Shown here piece by piece: positions 15,923-24,914 of a stretch of DNA of 39,997 nt. Made by a program: the position numbers and the translations under genes. This stretch comes from Acidobacteriota bacterium (GTDB lineage Bacteria; Acidobacteriota; Terriglobia; Terriglobales; Acidobacteriaceae). Every line of letters starts with the position of its first letter. Position 1 is the first letter of the stretch. The notes beneath the pieces are model-generated. The model was not told the origin of the DNA. It made no database searches and saw only the letters and a list, made by a program, of their open reading frames with translations. The stretch is from positions 1 through 39,997 of the forward strand of contig QIAA01000058.1 of assembly GCA_003224905.1 (NCBI GenBank), read 5' to 3'.

Positions 15923-16177
15923 AGTGGCGGACTACTACAATTCAGTAAATGGCACGTTACAGTCCATTACCTCCTGTGGGGCTGACAATCTCGCTTTGGT
16001 GAAGAATCAACTGCTTACATACCAGCAGAGTAGGCAGGTGAACGCCGACTTTCTCTTGGATTGCCGTAAGAAGACAACCGGGTTGACAGATTTTGTCATG
16101 TTCGTCTGCTGATTTTGTAGGGTATCGTTGGTGGGCAGCCCGTCAACGGTCGGTAACGGAATGTAATCAAATTTACG

Positions 16178-17926
16178 TTAGTTGTGTCGGACTGCTGGAC
16201 TGGGCAACGCAATCTTGTCCTTCATGCCTTCGCCTTCAACCAGGGTGTAGATATTGTCAGCTGGCAAGTCTTTCACCAACTCTATCTTTCCGCTTGGCCA
16301 TCGGATCTCAACTTCGCTGATTTTCGCCTCTGGTCCCAGACCGAAGTGAAGACGTGTATCGTTCTGAGATAAGTAACTGCCACCACTGCGTACTTCGCTG
16401 AACTGTACGAGCTGCCCGGCTTTGACAGTGACTCGAGCGCCAATCGCCATTTTGTTGCTTATGGTGCCCACCAACTTGAAAAGCACCCGGTAATTGCTGT
16501 TCCCACCCTCCTTGAGCAGAAGAGTGGGAGGCGCTCCAAGATTCAACAGGACCACGTCCACGTTCCCGTCATTGTTGATGTCCCCGAATGCCGCACCACG
16601 CCGGCTTTGCGGAGGAATTTCCGAGAGCGTGCTGGAGACATCCTCGAAAGTTCCATCGCGGCCATTGCGGAATAGCTGAATCGGCTGGCGGTAGGGAGCG
16701 CTCGCTGCGATCGAATCAACCTGCGGATAGACATGTCCGTTTGCCACGAAGATGTCCAGCCAGCCGTCGTTATCCATATCGAAAAAAGCGGTTCCCCAGC
16801 CCACAAAAGGCCAAGTCGGCTGCGTCAGCTTTGCAGGCATGCTGACATCTGAAAATGTGCTTTTTCCGAGATTGTGATACAGAGTGTCGGGCTGCTCAGT
16901 GAAATTCGTGACAAGCATCGACGGGCGGCCCTCATGGAGGTAATCGCCCCAGTCCACCCCCATCGATCCTTGCTCGAGTCCATCGCCACTGAGCGCGATT
17001 CCCGAAAGCATTCCCACTTCTTCGAAGGTCCCGTCGTGTTTGTTGTGGTACAGGTAATTTGGTCCTGCATCGTTGGCGACATACAAATCAGGCCAGCCAT
17101 CGTTGTCGTAATCACCCCAGATCACTCCCAGGCCGTAGTAGCGATTTGTATCCTCCACTGCAGCCTTCTTCGTGACATCCTCGAATGTGCCGTCGCCGCG
17201 GTTGTGAAACAGGAAGTCTGATTCCCCCAGCATTCCCCAAGGGCCACACTGAACCAGGATGCCTTTGAAGCGGCAGTTCTTCTCGTCACTGCCGAATGTG
17301 GGCAGATGATTCATGTCGAAATGAATATAGCGCGAAACGTACAGGTCCACACGTCCGTCGCGGTCATAGTCAGCCCACGCTGCGCCGGTGCTGAATCCGC
17401 CCACAGCGAGCCCAGCCTTGTCGGTGACGTCTTCAAACCTGCAGCCCCCCAGGTTGTGGTAAAGCGCGTTTCCTCCGAACCCCGTTACGTAGATATCTGG
17501 CAAGCCGTCGTTGTCATAATCGGCCACAGCCAAGCCCATGCCCCAGCCCTTGCGAGTGAGTCCCGCCGCCTGAGTGATGTCACTGAATTTGAAGCCGGGA
17601 TCCTGGTGATACAACGTGATCAGGGGATCCCCGCCCTGGCGAAAGCGCTCGATCGTGGAACCGTTCACAGTCATAACGTCGAGCTTGCCGTCATTGTCGC
17701 AGTCGATCAGGCCAACGCCGCCACTCATCGATTCCACGATGTACTTCTTTTCAGGGCTGGAGATATGAGGGACCGTCAATCCAACTTCTTTAGCAACATC
17801 CTGAAAACGAGGCACTGGACGGCCTGGAGCAGTGGCTTGAGAAATCGCATATACAGTCGCTAGTAGGATTAGCAGACAGCTGGAGATTAACAACAAGGCG
17901 ACAGGATGATTCTTCCAAGGGCGCAA
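16178..17926 (-). CDS. CRTAC1-type FG-GAP/VCBS repeat protein with ASPIC/UnbV domain
   Basis: A 582-residue exported protein. Residues about 8-30 (VALLLISSCLLILLATVYAI) form a signal anchor. The body is a beta-propeller of FG-GAP/VCBS repeats, with at least six calcium-binding-like loops: DCDNDGKLD, DYDNDGLPD, DYDRDGRVD, DYDNDGWPD, DMDNDGWLD and DINNDGNVD. The C-terminus (about 485-570, VTVKAGQLVQFSEVRSGGSY through EIRWPSGK) is the ASPIC/UnbV domain. Such proteins are abundant in Acidobacteria and Planctomycetes; the function is mostly unproven, with surface binding or carbohydrate-related roles suggested. The start codon is TTG at 17926-17924 with only a weak ribosome-binding site. It is a stand-alone gene, 60 bases after the oxygenase gene. 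Confidence 0.88.
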   Translation of the reverse strand: MRPWKNHPVALLLISSCLLILLATVYAISQATAPGRPVPRFQDVAKEVGLTVPHISSPEKKYIVESMSGGVGLIDCDNDGKLDVMTVNGSTIERFRQGGDPLITLYHQDPGFKFSDITQAAGLTRKGWGMGLAVADYDNDGLPDIYVTGFGGNALYHNLGGCRFEDVTDKAGLAVGGFSTGAAWADYDRDGRVDLYVSRYIHFDMNHLPTFGSDEKNCRFKGILVQCGPWGMLGESDFLFHNRGDGTFEDVTKKAAVEDTNRYYGLGVIWGDYDNDGWPDLYVANDAGPNYLYHNKHDGTFEEVGMLSGIALSGDGLEQGSMGVDWGDYLHEGRPSMLVTNFTEQPDTLYHNLGKSTFSDVSMPAKLTQPTWPFVGWGTAFFDMDNDGWLDIFVANGHVYPQVDSIAASAPYRQPIQLFRNGRDGTFEDVSSTLSEIPPQSRRGAAFGDINNDGNVDVVLLNLGAPPTLLLKEGGNSNYRVLFKLVGTISNKMAIGARVTVKAGQLVQFSEVRSGGSYLSQNDTRLHFGLGPEAKISEVEIRWPSGKIELVKDLPADNIYTLVEGEGMKDKIALPSPAVRHN

Positions 17927-17986
17927 CAGGCCTAATATATCAGCGCGCGAAGATCGGGTCGGCCGGTGCTTTTTCGGGCTTATATT

Positions 17987-18694
17987 TCATTGGCCATCAT
18001 GGAAAATGATGCCCAACGTGAATCGTGTTCCGCTTTTTACCCTGCTCACTCCATGTCGCAACGCGACCCGATAGTATCCACGTGTTCCTTTCACTGGCCG
18101 ATATCGCGTTGCAAAGATCAGGATTTGCCCTTGTTCCGCGATTGCGACTTCCGCTTTCGATTGTGCGCGCGGCTGCTGCTCGACCATGACGAATTCACCG
18201 CCTTCGTAGTCCACCCTTGGACGGCTAAGGAAGCAAGTCATCTGTAACGGGAACGCTACTGCTCCGTAGATGTCCTGATGCAGGCAATTAAGATCGCCTT
18301 TTTCGTAGTGAAGCAAAAGAGGCGTGGGGCGGACTTGAGCATGCTTTTTACAGACGGCGAGAAAAGCAGAATGGCTTTTGGGAAACTGTTCCCTGAAACG
18401 TAGGTTCATATTCCACTCGTTGGCGACGGGCACGAGCTCTGGATAGCTCCGGACACGCAATTCCTCGACGATCCGGGGAAGAGGGTATTTGAAATACTTG
18501 TAGTCGCCATGACCGAAACGGTACCGCGACATGATGATGTGACTGCGGAACAGGTGGTCACGCGGGTAGAACTGCACCAGTTCTTCGCATTCCTGCTGAT
18601 TCAGAATGCGAGCAGTGAGTGCGAATCCACGGTCGTTCAGGCTGGCATGGATCGCGCTCCAATCTAGATTAGCGAGCCTCTCCGAAATAAGCAT
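17987..18694 (-). CDS. 2OG-Fe(II) oxygenase, PF09859 family
   Basis: A 235-residue protein matching the PF09859 family (described in Pfam as an oxygenase acting on damaged DNA). Family hallmarks run in order: FRSHIIMSRYRFGHGDYKYF near residues 49-68, RPTPLLLHYEKGDLNCLHQD near 122-141, GGEFVMVEQQPRAQS near 165-179, and YRVALRHGVSR near 208-218. The iron ligands are probably H139 and D141 (HQD) with H214 distal; R224 (SGTRFTLG) may bind 2-oxoglutarate. The start is taken at the ATG at 18694; a TTG three codons upstream is the alternative. The family relates to AlkB-type dioxygenases, but its substrate is not securely established. No obvious DNA-repair partner is adjacent. Confidence 0.85.
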   Translation of the reverse strand: MLISERLANLDWSAIHASLNDRGFALTARILNQQECEELVQFYPRDHLFRSHIIMSRYRFGHGDYKYFKYPLPRIVEELRVRSYPELVPVANEWNMNLRFREQFPKSHSAFLAVCKKHAQVRPTPLLLHYEKGDLNCLHQDIYGAVAFPLQMTCFLSRPRVDYEGGEFVMVEQQPRAQSKAEVAIAEQGQILIFATRYRPVKGTRGYYRVALRHGVSRVKSGTRFTLGIIFHDGQ

Positions 18695-18874
18695 ACCGTG
18701 CAAACGTTGTCGCGTCGTTCTTTCAAATCGAATTCGCCGTTCAGGGAAGTGTAACCTGCCGAGTAAGTCCGCCCCATCCGCCTCTTGCGGTCAAACACCG
18801 ATTCGCTCCCCGCCGCTGAATCGTGACTGCTGTCACCTCGACGCGCGACTTCGCATACGGCGGCAAGCTCAACA

Positions 18875-19036
18875 ATGGAAGAACTTGTAAGCACTCAGGC
18901 GGCGCTTTGGTTCTCTCCGAGCCGCGAGTGCATTTTTGGTTCTCCGGCGGAGTCCATTCTGCAGATTGCCCCCGAACACAACAGCGACCTGATTGTGCTC
19001 GGATTGGGGCCAGTGCAAGTGCGGCTTGCACGGTAA
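18875..19036 (+). pseudogene. remnant of a universal stress protein (UspA family)
   Basis: A 53-codon open stretch from ATG 18875 to TAA 19036. It contains FGSPAESILQIAPEHNSDLI followed by VLGLGP, the well-known C-terminal part of UspA domains (ILxxAxExxADLIVLG). The expected ATP-binding GxxGH and following segment are missing: after VLGLGP the reading continues as VQVRLAR and stops. The N-terminal two-thirds of a UspA domain are also absent upstream, where the frame has a TGA at 18824. It therefore looks like the decayed core of a larger stress-protein gene on the strand opposite its neighbours. The surrounding 360 bases (18704-19063) hold nothing else I recognise. Confidence 0.55.
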
Positions 19037-19063
19037 AGTGCGGTCGAAGCCTGGAGACGTAGA

Positions 19064-20311
19064 TTACTGTGTGGTCCCGACCGGCTTCACATCGGCAGTG
19101 TTGGTAGGCAATAAGGGACGCGCAACGAAGAAGTTGTGGTCATAGAGATTGCGGTACATGCGGCCAGCGATTTCCGCGGCCTTTGGACCGTAAGTGGGAC
19201 GGCCGCCCTGAAGAAAGACTACGGTTACGACTCGCCCGAAGTTCGTGTTGGCATACGAAGCGAACCAACCGTAACGAGTGCCGGCCTTGGAGCAGGTGCC
19301 GGTCTTACCTAGAATTTCCTCTTCGTTGAAATTAAGGCGTACGCTGCGGGCTGTGCCGTAAGTCACAGCGCCTGCCATGCCGTCAGAAATTTCCGGAATG
19401 AGTGAAGCTATGTCGAGGTGGCGCTTCACCCGTGGTTCAAAGGTCGTCACTTCTTCGCCGGTTGCGGGATGTTGCAAGTAGTAAAGCGTACCGCCATTGG
19501 CAATGGCTGAAACCAGAGCGCCCAGTTGGAGCGGGGTCATTGAAATACCTTCACCGAAGGAGCACATCTTGCCGACGCCGCCCAGCTTCGCGGAAATTTC
19601 TTCGTCGGGATACGTGCCGATCTTCTCTCCGGGAATGTTGTAACCAGCCAGTTCACCTAATCCAAACTGATGCGCGTAATAGCTGACTTTTTCGAAGCCA
19701 AGCTGGCGGCCCAGAGCTTCGAAATACGCATTATTGGAATGCGCTAATGCTTTGGTCAGATTCATCCGGCTGCGGCGGCCGAGGCGAATTTCGGTGTCTT
19801 TGGTGATCACATCTTCGCTTAATGCGGCAAGCGCTACTGAGAGCTTGATCGTGGAACAGGGCTGAGCGCCGCTGGAAAGTGCCAGTTTTTGGTTCACCAT
19901 GGCCAAAACCCGGCCACTGGTCGGCTCGATAGCAAGGACGGTACCATTCATTTGCCCGAGAGCATCGATGGCCGCCTGCCGAACGATCGGATCCTCACCG
20001 GCAGTGATGTCCCCTTCGGTGACATCATCCATAAAGGAACTCGCGGTGAAGTGTTCGTAGTAGCGACGGCGACGATGGCCAGTGCGAACCACGCGCCTGC
20101 TGCGGCTTCGTGCGAGACGAGTTAAGCGCTTGCGGGCGCGTGGGGCCTCAGTTACTTTTCGGGATTTTGACTTTGAGGTCAACGGGCGAGTGCTAACGCT
20201 GGCAGCGTTTCCACTTTGGGAAGTGAGCACAAAAATTATGGTAATGATGGCGCTGAAGAGGCTGGCAGTTTTTCTGGATTTCACTTTCGCTATACCCGTC
20301 CCCGGATTCAT
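19064..20311 (-). CDS. stand-alone penicillin-binding transpeptidase
   Basis: A 415-residue periplasmic protein. Residues about 16-38 form a signal or signal anchor. They are followed by an Arg/Lys-rich linker at about 47-83 (RKRLTRLARSRSRRVVRTGH). The transpeptidase domain has all three active-site motifs: S153-xx-K156 (CSTIK), S192-x-N194 (SNN) and K336-T-G338 (GKTGT). No PBP dimerisation module or glycosyltransferase domain is present, so it is shorter than class B PBPs such as PBP2 or FtsI. The segment MCSFGEGISMTPLQLGALVS is typical of D,D-transpeptidases and argues against a class D beta-lactamase, although that superfamily is related. It would cross-link or modify peptidoglycan. The basic linker might bind an anionic polymer. 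Confidence 0.82.
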   Translation of the reverse strand: MNPGTGIAKVKSRKTASLFSAIITIIFVLTSQSGNAASVSTRPLTSKSKSRKVTEAPRARKRLTRLARSRSRRVVRTGHRRRRYYEHFTASSFMDDVTEGDITAGEDPIVRQAAIDALGQMNGTVLAIEPTSGRVLAMVNQKLALSSGAQPCSTIKLSVALAALSEDVITKDTEIRLGRRSRMNLTKALAHSNNAYFEALGRQLGFEKVSYYAHQFGLGELAGYNIPGEKIGTYPDEEISAKLGGVGKMCSFGEGISMTPLQLGALVSAIANGGTLYYLQHPATGEEVTTFEPRVKRHLDIASLIPEISDGMAGAVTYGTARSVRLNFNEEEILGKTGTCSKAGTRYGWFASYANTNFGRVVTVVFLQGGRPTYGPKAAEIAGRMYRNLYDHNFFVARPLLPTNTADVKPVGTTQ

Positions 20312-20686
20312 GCGTACTTACGATGCAGGAGAGCTGCCAGTCGGCCAACACCACCGGAGGGAACCAGCAACTCTGCGGATAATATGAGACTTAGGCGCGA
20401 TTCGCAACAGAAAAGTTATTCCCTGCTAAATGGGACGGATCTGAGCCAACTAAAAGAAAACTGGCAGCTTAGCAGTATTTTATAAGGAGTTACCGTCCTT
20501 TGGTAATTTCCGAAAGATTACTTCCACGATACCTGTTTTTTGTGAAAAGTATTTCCTATGGGCTCCGGACAAGCGAATGAGCTCTGACGCAGAAACGAGC
20601 AGCCGCTCAATGTAAATGTGTTCAGTAGAATCTTTCGACGTCTGCCGGCGATCACCAGGGATGCAGAAGGACAAGCGCGATTTCTT
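20312..20686. other. divergent intergenic region between transpeptidase and DUF1835 genes
   Basis: A 375-base spacer carrying the leaders of both divergent genes. The DUF1835 frame is open upstream of the chosen start (from 20618), but the extra residues do not resemble the family. I see no RNA element or strong hairpin that I can name. AAGGAG at 20483-20488 is Shine-Dalgarno-like but has no start codon at a useful distance. Confidence 0.4.
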
Positions 20687-21643
20687 ATGGAATTGAACAC
20701 GCTTCATGTCGTCGATGGGGAGTCAACCGGCGGAACATTGCGCGTTGCGGGATTCCACAAGGATGGGAAGATTCTCGGTTGGCGCGACGCGCTCTACACT
20801 GGGCCAGTTCCCGCAGGTCTGACACTTGCTCAGTTAAGCCGGGTGCGTTCGCGCTTCTGGACGAGAGGCAAGCGCCAGGCAGAATTCGCCAAGAGGGATG
20901 CAGTACTGCAGACCCATGACGATTACGACAAAATCGTGCTTTGGTTCGGTCGTAATTGTGTCCTGTGTCAACTCAGCCTGATACAGGTTCTCAGTTGGTT
21001 TCACGAGAAAAACGCGCCAGCGGCACGCTTCACTTGGGTTGCGCGACATGGAGGAGAGCTCCCGCCGCAGGACATAACTAGAGTATTCGCTTCGCGGCGC
21101 CCCATAACGTCAGCCCAGATGCGCCTGGCAGACCGGGCGTGGCGAGCATTCCGTCAGCCTTCGCCCACTGGACTTGTCCGCTTATCAAAAAGCAATCCGC
21201 GTGCTCTTCCCGGGCTTCGTTCCGCACTGGTTCGCCTGCTTCAGGAATACCCTTCCACGCGAAACGGCCTTTCGCGGCTGGAACGGCAACTGTTGCGGCA
21301 GATCGAGATTCGCGGGAAGACCAAAGCGGCTTATGCAGTGGGCCCTGTGTTGATCCGCGAGTCAGTTGGGGACGTACTGCTCTTTGACATGCTGCGGAAT
21401 TTTGTGAAAGCGAAGCACCCGCTTCTGCATTTCGCAGAGCCCTTTTCCGGAAGAGTCAGCAGTTGGAGATTCAACGGTTCAACCCTGGCTCTGACTGATA
21501 CGGGACGTCAGGTTCTCAGGGGCAAGGCTGATCACGTTGCCATGAACGGAATTGATCGTTGGATCGGAGGAATGCATTTGCGCGGGAAGCGGGTGCCGTG
21601 GCGATGGGATGAGCGGGCAGGGAGTGTGGTTGGCGTCGGTTAA
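20687..21643 (+). CDS. DUF1835 domain-containing protein
   Basis: A 318-residue cytoplasmic protein of the DUF1835 (PF08874) family, function unknown. The N-terminus MELNTLHVVDGESTGGTLRV and the segment ILGWRDALYTGPVPAGLTLA match the domain start. DKIVLWFGRNCVLCQLSLIQ is the second conserved block. The C-terminal block LTDTGRQVLRGKADHVAMNG followed by DRWIGGMHLRG is also characteristic. The start is put at 20687 because the family begins at LHVVDG. An ATG at 20618 would add 23 residues that look unrelated. It is a single gene, 67 bases before the VapBC module. Confidence 0.82.
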   Translation: MELNTLHVVDGESTGGTLRVAGFHKDGKILGWRDALYTGPVPAGLTLAQLSRVRSRFWTRGKRQAEFAKRDAVLQTHDDYDKIVLWFGRNCVLCQLSLIQVLSWFHEKNAPAARFTWVARHGGELPPQDITRVFASRRPITSAQMRLADRAWRAFRQPSPTGLVRLSKSNPRALPGLRSALVRLLQEYPSTRNGLSRLERQLLRQIEIRGKTKAAYAVGPVLIRESVGDVLLFDMLRNFVKAKHPLLHFAEPFSGRVSSWRFNGSTLALTDTGRQVLRGKADHVAMNGIDRWIGGMHLRGKRVPWRWDERAGSVVGVG

Positions 21644-21669
21644 GTCTCTCCTTCGATCAAGTCCTTGGC

Positions 21670-21685
21670 CTATATCAAGATATAG
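21670..21685. promoter_or_regulatory. perfect palindrome upstream of vapBC, probable autoregulatory operator
   Basis: CTATATC-AA-GATATAG is a perfect 7-base inverted repeat, centred 33 bases upstream of the antitoxin ATG. A -10-like TATACT lies at 21698-21703. VapB-type antitoxins repress their own promoter by binding such palindromes, so this is the likely operator. The antitoxin ATG at 21711 falls about where transcription would begin, and no Shine-Dalgarno sequence is present, so the mRNA may be leaderless. Confidence 0.6.
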
Positions 21686-21710
21686 CTCAAAATGTAATAT
21701 ACTTTGATCT

Positions 21711-21953
21711 ATGCCACGAGTTGCCAAACTCTTTCGAAATGGACGCAGCCAGGCGGTGCGACTGCCTGCCGAGTTTCGTTTTCAAGGCTCGGAGGTCTAC
21801 GTGCGCCGTGACCCTTCCAGCGGAGACATAATTCTTTCGCGCCGGCCGGAGTCGTGGCAAGACTTCTTTGAATTCATGAAGACGGTCGAGGTGCCGGAGG
21901 ATTTTCTTACTGACCGCCGGGACGCAGCGCCACAGAAACGAAAGCTGTTCTGA
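21711..21953 (+). CDS. vapB: VapB-type antitoxin (AbrB/SpoVT fold)
   Basis: An 80-residue protein with the VagC/VapB signature [20 protein letters not shown] (residues 3-22), the swapped-hairpin AbrB DNA-binding fold. The C-terminal tail (about 45-80) is the usual toxin-neutralising segment. Its stop shares one base with the toxin start (TGATG), giving coupled translation. It would bind VapC and repress the operon through the palindrome at 21670-21685. Confidence 0.88.
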   Translation: MPRVAKLFRNGRSQAVRLPAEFRFQGSEVYVRRDPSSGDIILSRRPESWQDFFEFMKTVEVPEDFLTDRRDAAPQKRKLF

Positions 21954-22363
21954 TGCCGGTCCGCTATCTCCTCGATACAAACACAGCCAGCTACGTTCTA
22001 AGAGGGAACAGGCCACATGTGCGTGAACACCTGCTGTCGCGAGCCATGGAGGAGGTAGGAATTTCAGTAGTTACCGAGGCAGAGTTGCGCTTCGGAGTCG
22101 CGCGAATCCCTTCTCGGGGAAGGTTGGCTGTTGCAGTCGAGGAGTTCTTGCTGCGAGTTGAGATTGTTCCCTGGGACTCAGAAGCGGCAAAGACTTATGC
22201 GCAATTGCGAGCCGATCTAGAAAGCAGGGGTGAACCGATGGGCAATTTGGACATGATGATTGCGGCACAGGCGCTGTCCTCGCGTGCGGTACTGGTGACA
22301 AGTGACCGCGTGTTCCGGAGGGTGAAAGGAATACAGCTCGAGGACTGGAGCCGTCCGAGTTAG
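21953..22363 (+). CDS. vapC: VapC-type PIN-domain ribonuclease toxin
   Basis: A 136-residue PIN-domain protein, second gene of a VapBC toxin-antitoxin module. The acidic metal-binding residues are all present: D8 (LLDTNT), E44 (TEAELRFG), D100 (GNLDMMIAA) and D118 (VTSDRVF). The toxin is therefore probably intact and active. VapC proteins cleave tRNA or rRNA in a site-specific way; the target cannot be read from sequence. The conserved pairing with vapB and the one-base overlap support co-expression. Confidence 0.9.
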   Translation: MPVRYLLDTNTASYVLRGNRPHVREHLLSRAMEEVGISVVTEAELRFGVARIPSRGRLAVAVEEFLLRVEIVPWDSEAAKTYAQLRADLESRGEPMGNLDMMIAAQALSSRAVLVTSDRVFRRVKGIQLEDWSRPS

Positions 22364-22419
22364 AAGGGAACCCCTATACGGGGCAAGGCCACTGCGGGTT
22401 CTAAAAACAAAAGGTGTGG

Positions 22420-22446
22420 TAGAGACGTAGCTTAGCTACGTCTCTA
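22420..22446. terminator. perfect 12-base hairpin between convergent vapC and clpC
   Basis: TAGAGACGTAGC-TTA-GCTACGTCTCTA is a perfect 12-base stem with a 3-base loop. It lies 57 bases after the vapC stop and 18 bases after the clpC stop, so it could terminate both transcripts. Neither side has an immediate U tract, but on the minus strand a T-rich run (CTTTTGTTTTTA) begins about 6 bases after the stem. It is called a terminator on position and symmetry. Confidence 0.5.
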
Positions 22447-22464
22447 TAGTAGTTTCTGTCCGCT

Positions 22465-24909
22465 CTAATTCTCGTACAGCAGCACGCCTTCTGTTTTTTC
22501 CGAATCCACCGGACGATAATACAGCTTGTCGCCTTCGAGGAAGACCTCGATAAACGCGGGCCGCGTGGTGATCGTGCCCTGAATGAGCGCCTCGGAAAGA
22601 GGATCCTCGATGTACTTCTGCAGTGCCCGGCGTAGCGGACGCGCACCGTAGCTGCGATCTCCGAGCGTCTGGTTCAGGATCCACTTCTTGGCTTCGTCGG
22701 TCACGGTAACCGTAATCGATTTCTGCGCCAGGTTCGCGTTCAACTGGTTGACCATGAGCTCGAGAATCTGGATGAGATCGTTCTCGTTCAATGCGTTGAA
22801 GATGATGACTTCGTCGAGGCGGTTCAGGAACTCGGGATTAAAGGTGCGCTTGACTTCGTTCTTCACCAGGTCCTCGACCTTCTCCGAGATCATGTCTTCT
22901 TTGGTCGACTGGAAGCCCAGTCCCTCGCGCCTTTGCAAGTGCCGCGCGCCGATGTTCGAGGTCATGATGATGATTGTGTTCTTGAAGTCGACGGTGTTGC
23001 CTAAGCCGTCGGTTAGCTGGCCGTCTTCAAAGACCTGTAGCAGGATGTTGAACACATCGGGGTGCGCTTTCTCGATTTCGTCAAGCAACACAACGGAATA
23101 AGGCGCACGCTTCACACGCTCCGTGAGCTGGCCTCCCTCTTCGTAACCGACATATCCCGGAGGCGAGCCAATTAACTTGGAGATCGAGTGCTTCTCCATG
23201 AATTCGGACATGTCGAAGCGGACTAGCGACTTCTCGGTGCCGAACATAAATTGCGCCAGAGTGCGCGCGACTTCGGTTTTCCCGACGCCGGTGGGGCCGA
23301 GAAATAGGAACGAGCCGATTGGACGATTGGGACTCTTGAGCCCAGCACGTGAACGCCGAATCGCCCGCGCCAACGCCGTAATTGCTTTATCCTGCGAAAT
23401 AACACGCCTGTGCAGTTCTTCTTCAATGCGCAACAACTTCTGCGACTCTTCTTCCTTAATTGATGTGATGGGTACGCCGGTCCAGCGCGATACCACGTCC
23501 TCGATGTCCTCCCGACCGACAACGCCGGTGGAGGATTCATCGAGGTGGTATTTTTCGCGAAGAGCGCGCAGGTTCTCGCGCTCCTTGCGTTCTTCGTCCG
23601 AGTAGAAGCGCGCCTTCTCGAACTCGTGGTTCGCGATGGCGTTCTCCATACGGTGGACGATGAACTTGATGCGCTTTTGGACTTCCGTGATCTCTTCAGG
23701 CAGAGAAGTCTGGCGCAGCTTTACGCGCGCGCCGGCTTCGTCGACCAGATCGATAGCCTTATCGGGCAGAAAGCGATCCGGGATGTAGCGGTTCGAATGC
23801 GATACCGCGAAATTGATAGCGTCATCCGTGTACGTGACGGCGTGAAACTTCTCGTACCGATCCTTGATCCCGAAAAGAATCTTGGTAGCATCGACTTCGT
23901 TCGGTGGCGGCACCTTAACGGCCTGAAATCGCCGCTCCAAAGAGCGGTCTTTTTCGATGGATTTCCGATATTCGCCGGGAGTTGTAGCGCCAATGCACTG
24001 AATCTCGCCGCGAGATAGCGCAGGCTTCAAAATGTTGGCGGCATCGAGGGAACCCTCGGCCGACCCCGCGCCAACCAGCGTGTGCAACTCATCGATGAAG
24101 ATGATGGCGTTTTGTGACTCCATCAGTTCCTTCATGATGGTCTTGAGCCGTTCTTCGAACTGGCCGCGGTATTTCGTTCCGGCAACGATTAGAGAAAGAT
24201 CGAGAGCGAGAATGCGCTTGTCGGCAAGAAATGACGGAACCTCGCCATCAGCAATGCGTTGTGCCAGACCTTCGACAATAGCAGTCTTGCCCACGCCGGG
24301 CTCGCCGATCAGCACCGGATTATTCTTGGTGCGGCGGCACAAAATCTGAACCACCCGCTCCAGTTCGCCTTCTCGCCCAATCAGCGGATCGAGTTGCGTG
24401 TCCATGGCGGCCTGGGTGAGGTCGCGAGAGAATTCACTGAGTAATGAAGATTCGCGCTGCCGCTGCGGCTGAGACTTTTCCTGGCTGCTGCGAGCTAACT
24501 CCTCACGTATGGTCGAAAGGCGCAACCCGCGCTCGTGCAAAATTTCCGCGGCGAAGCACTTTTCTTCCCGCAGCAAGCCCAGTAGCAGATGTTCGGTTCC
24601 GATGTGTTTGTGGGATAGCCGTTCGGCTTCTTCGGCGGCATAGGCCAAGACCCGCTTGCACTCGTTACTCAGCGGGAGGTCGACTGAAGTCGAGACCTTT
24701 TCACGGATCGTGGTGTGCCCTTCGATCTGCTTTCTGATCGATTCCACAGAGGCATGGGAACGCAGAAATCGGTTGGTGAGGGCTTTGTCTTCACGCAGGA
24801 GGCCTAAAAGGAGGTGCTCAGTCTCAATATAAGGAGACCCGAACTGACTGGCTTCATAGCGCGCAAAAAAGATTACGCGCCTTGCTTTCTCCGTATAACG
24901 TTCAAACAT
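22465..24909 (-). CDS. clpC: ClpC-type AAA+ ATPase, unfoldase of the ClpCP protease
   Basis: An 814-residue two-ring AAA+ protein. The N-terminal double Clp repeat (about residues 1-145; [20 protein letters not shown]) is followed by the first ATPase domain with Walker A GEPGVGKT near 205. A UVR-type middle region ([20 protein letters not shown]) lies near 425. The second ATPase domain has GPTGVGKTE near 545 and the C-terminal D2-small domain follows. The UVR middle region and length distinguish ClpC from ClpB and ClpA. It unfolds substrates for ClpP, which is not in the window. GGGG in the leader just before the ATG serves as ribosome-binding site. A small ORF ends 5 bases upstream, and lolC-lolD are further upstream on the same strand. 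Confidence 0.95.
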   Translation of the reverse strand: MFERYTEKARRVIFFARYEASQFGSPYIETEHLLLGLLREDKALTNRFLRSHASVESIRKQIEGHTTIREKVSTSVDLPLSNECKRVLAYAAEEAERLSHKHIGTEHLLLGLLREEKCFAAEILHERGLRLSTIREELARSSQEKSQPQRQRESSLLSEFSRDLTQAAMDTQLDPLIGREGELERVVQILCRRTKNNPVLIGEPGVGKTAIVEGLAQRIADGEVPSFLADKRILALDLSLIVAGTKYRGQFEERLKTIMKELMESQNAIIFIDELHTLVGAGSAEGSLDAANILKPALSRGEIQCIGATTPGEYRKSIEKDRSLERRFQAVKVPPPNEVDATKILFGIKDRYEKFHAVTYTDDAINFAVSHSNRYIPDRFLPDKAIDLVDEAGARVKLRQTSLPEEITEVQKRIKFIVHRMENAIANHEFEKARFYSDEERKERENLRALREKYHLDESSTGVVGREDIEDVVSRWTGVPITSIKEEESQKLLRIEEELHRRVISQDKAITALARAIRRSRAGLKSPNRPIGSFLFLGPTGVGKTEVARTLAQFMFGTEKSLVRFDMSEFMEKHSISKLIGSPPGYVGYEEGGQLTERVKRAPYSVVLLDEIEKAHPDVFNILLQVFEDGQLTDGLGNTVDFKNTIIIMTSNIGARHLQRREGLGFQSTKEDMISEKVEDLVKNEVKRTFNPEFLNRLDEVIIFNALNENDLIQILELMVNQLNANLAQKSITVTVTDEAKKWILNQTLGDRSYGARPLRRALQKYIEDPLSEALIQGTITTRPAFIEVFLEGDKLYYRPVDSEKTEGVLLYEN

Positions 24910-24914
24910 AAGAC

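Noticed and set aside
15935..15967. Ten-codon mini ORF with GGAGG just before its ATG, upstream of the PilZ gene
   Set aside because: GGAGG is only 2 bases from the ATG, too close for efficient initiation, and the peptide has no regulatory codon run.
22688..24349. Long plus-strand open frames antisense to clpC
   Set aside because: They are codon-bias shadows of clpC; none has a family-like sequence or start signal.
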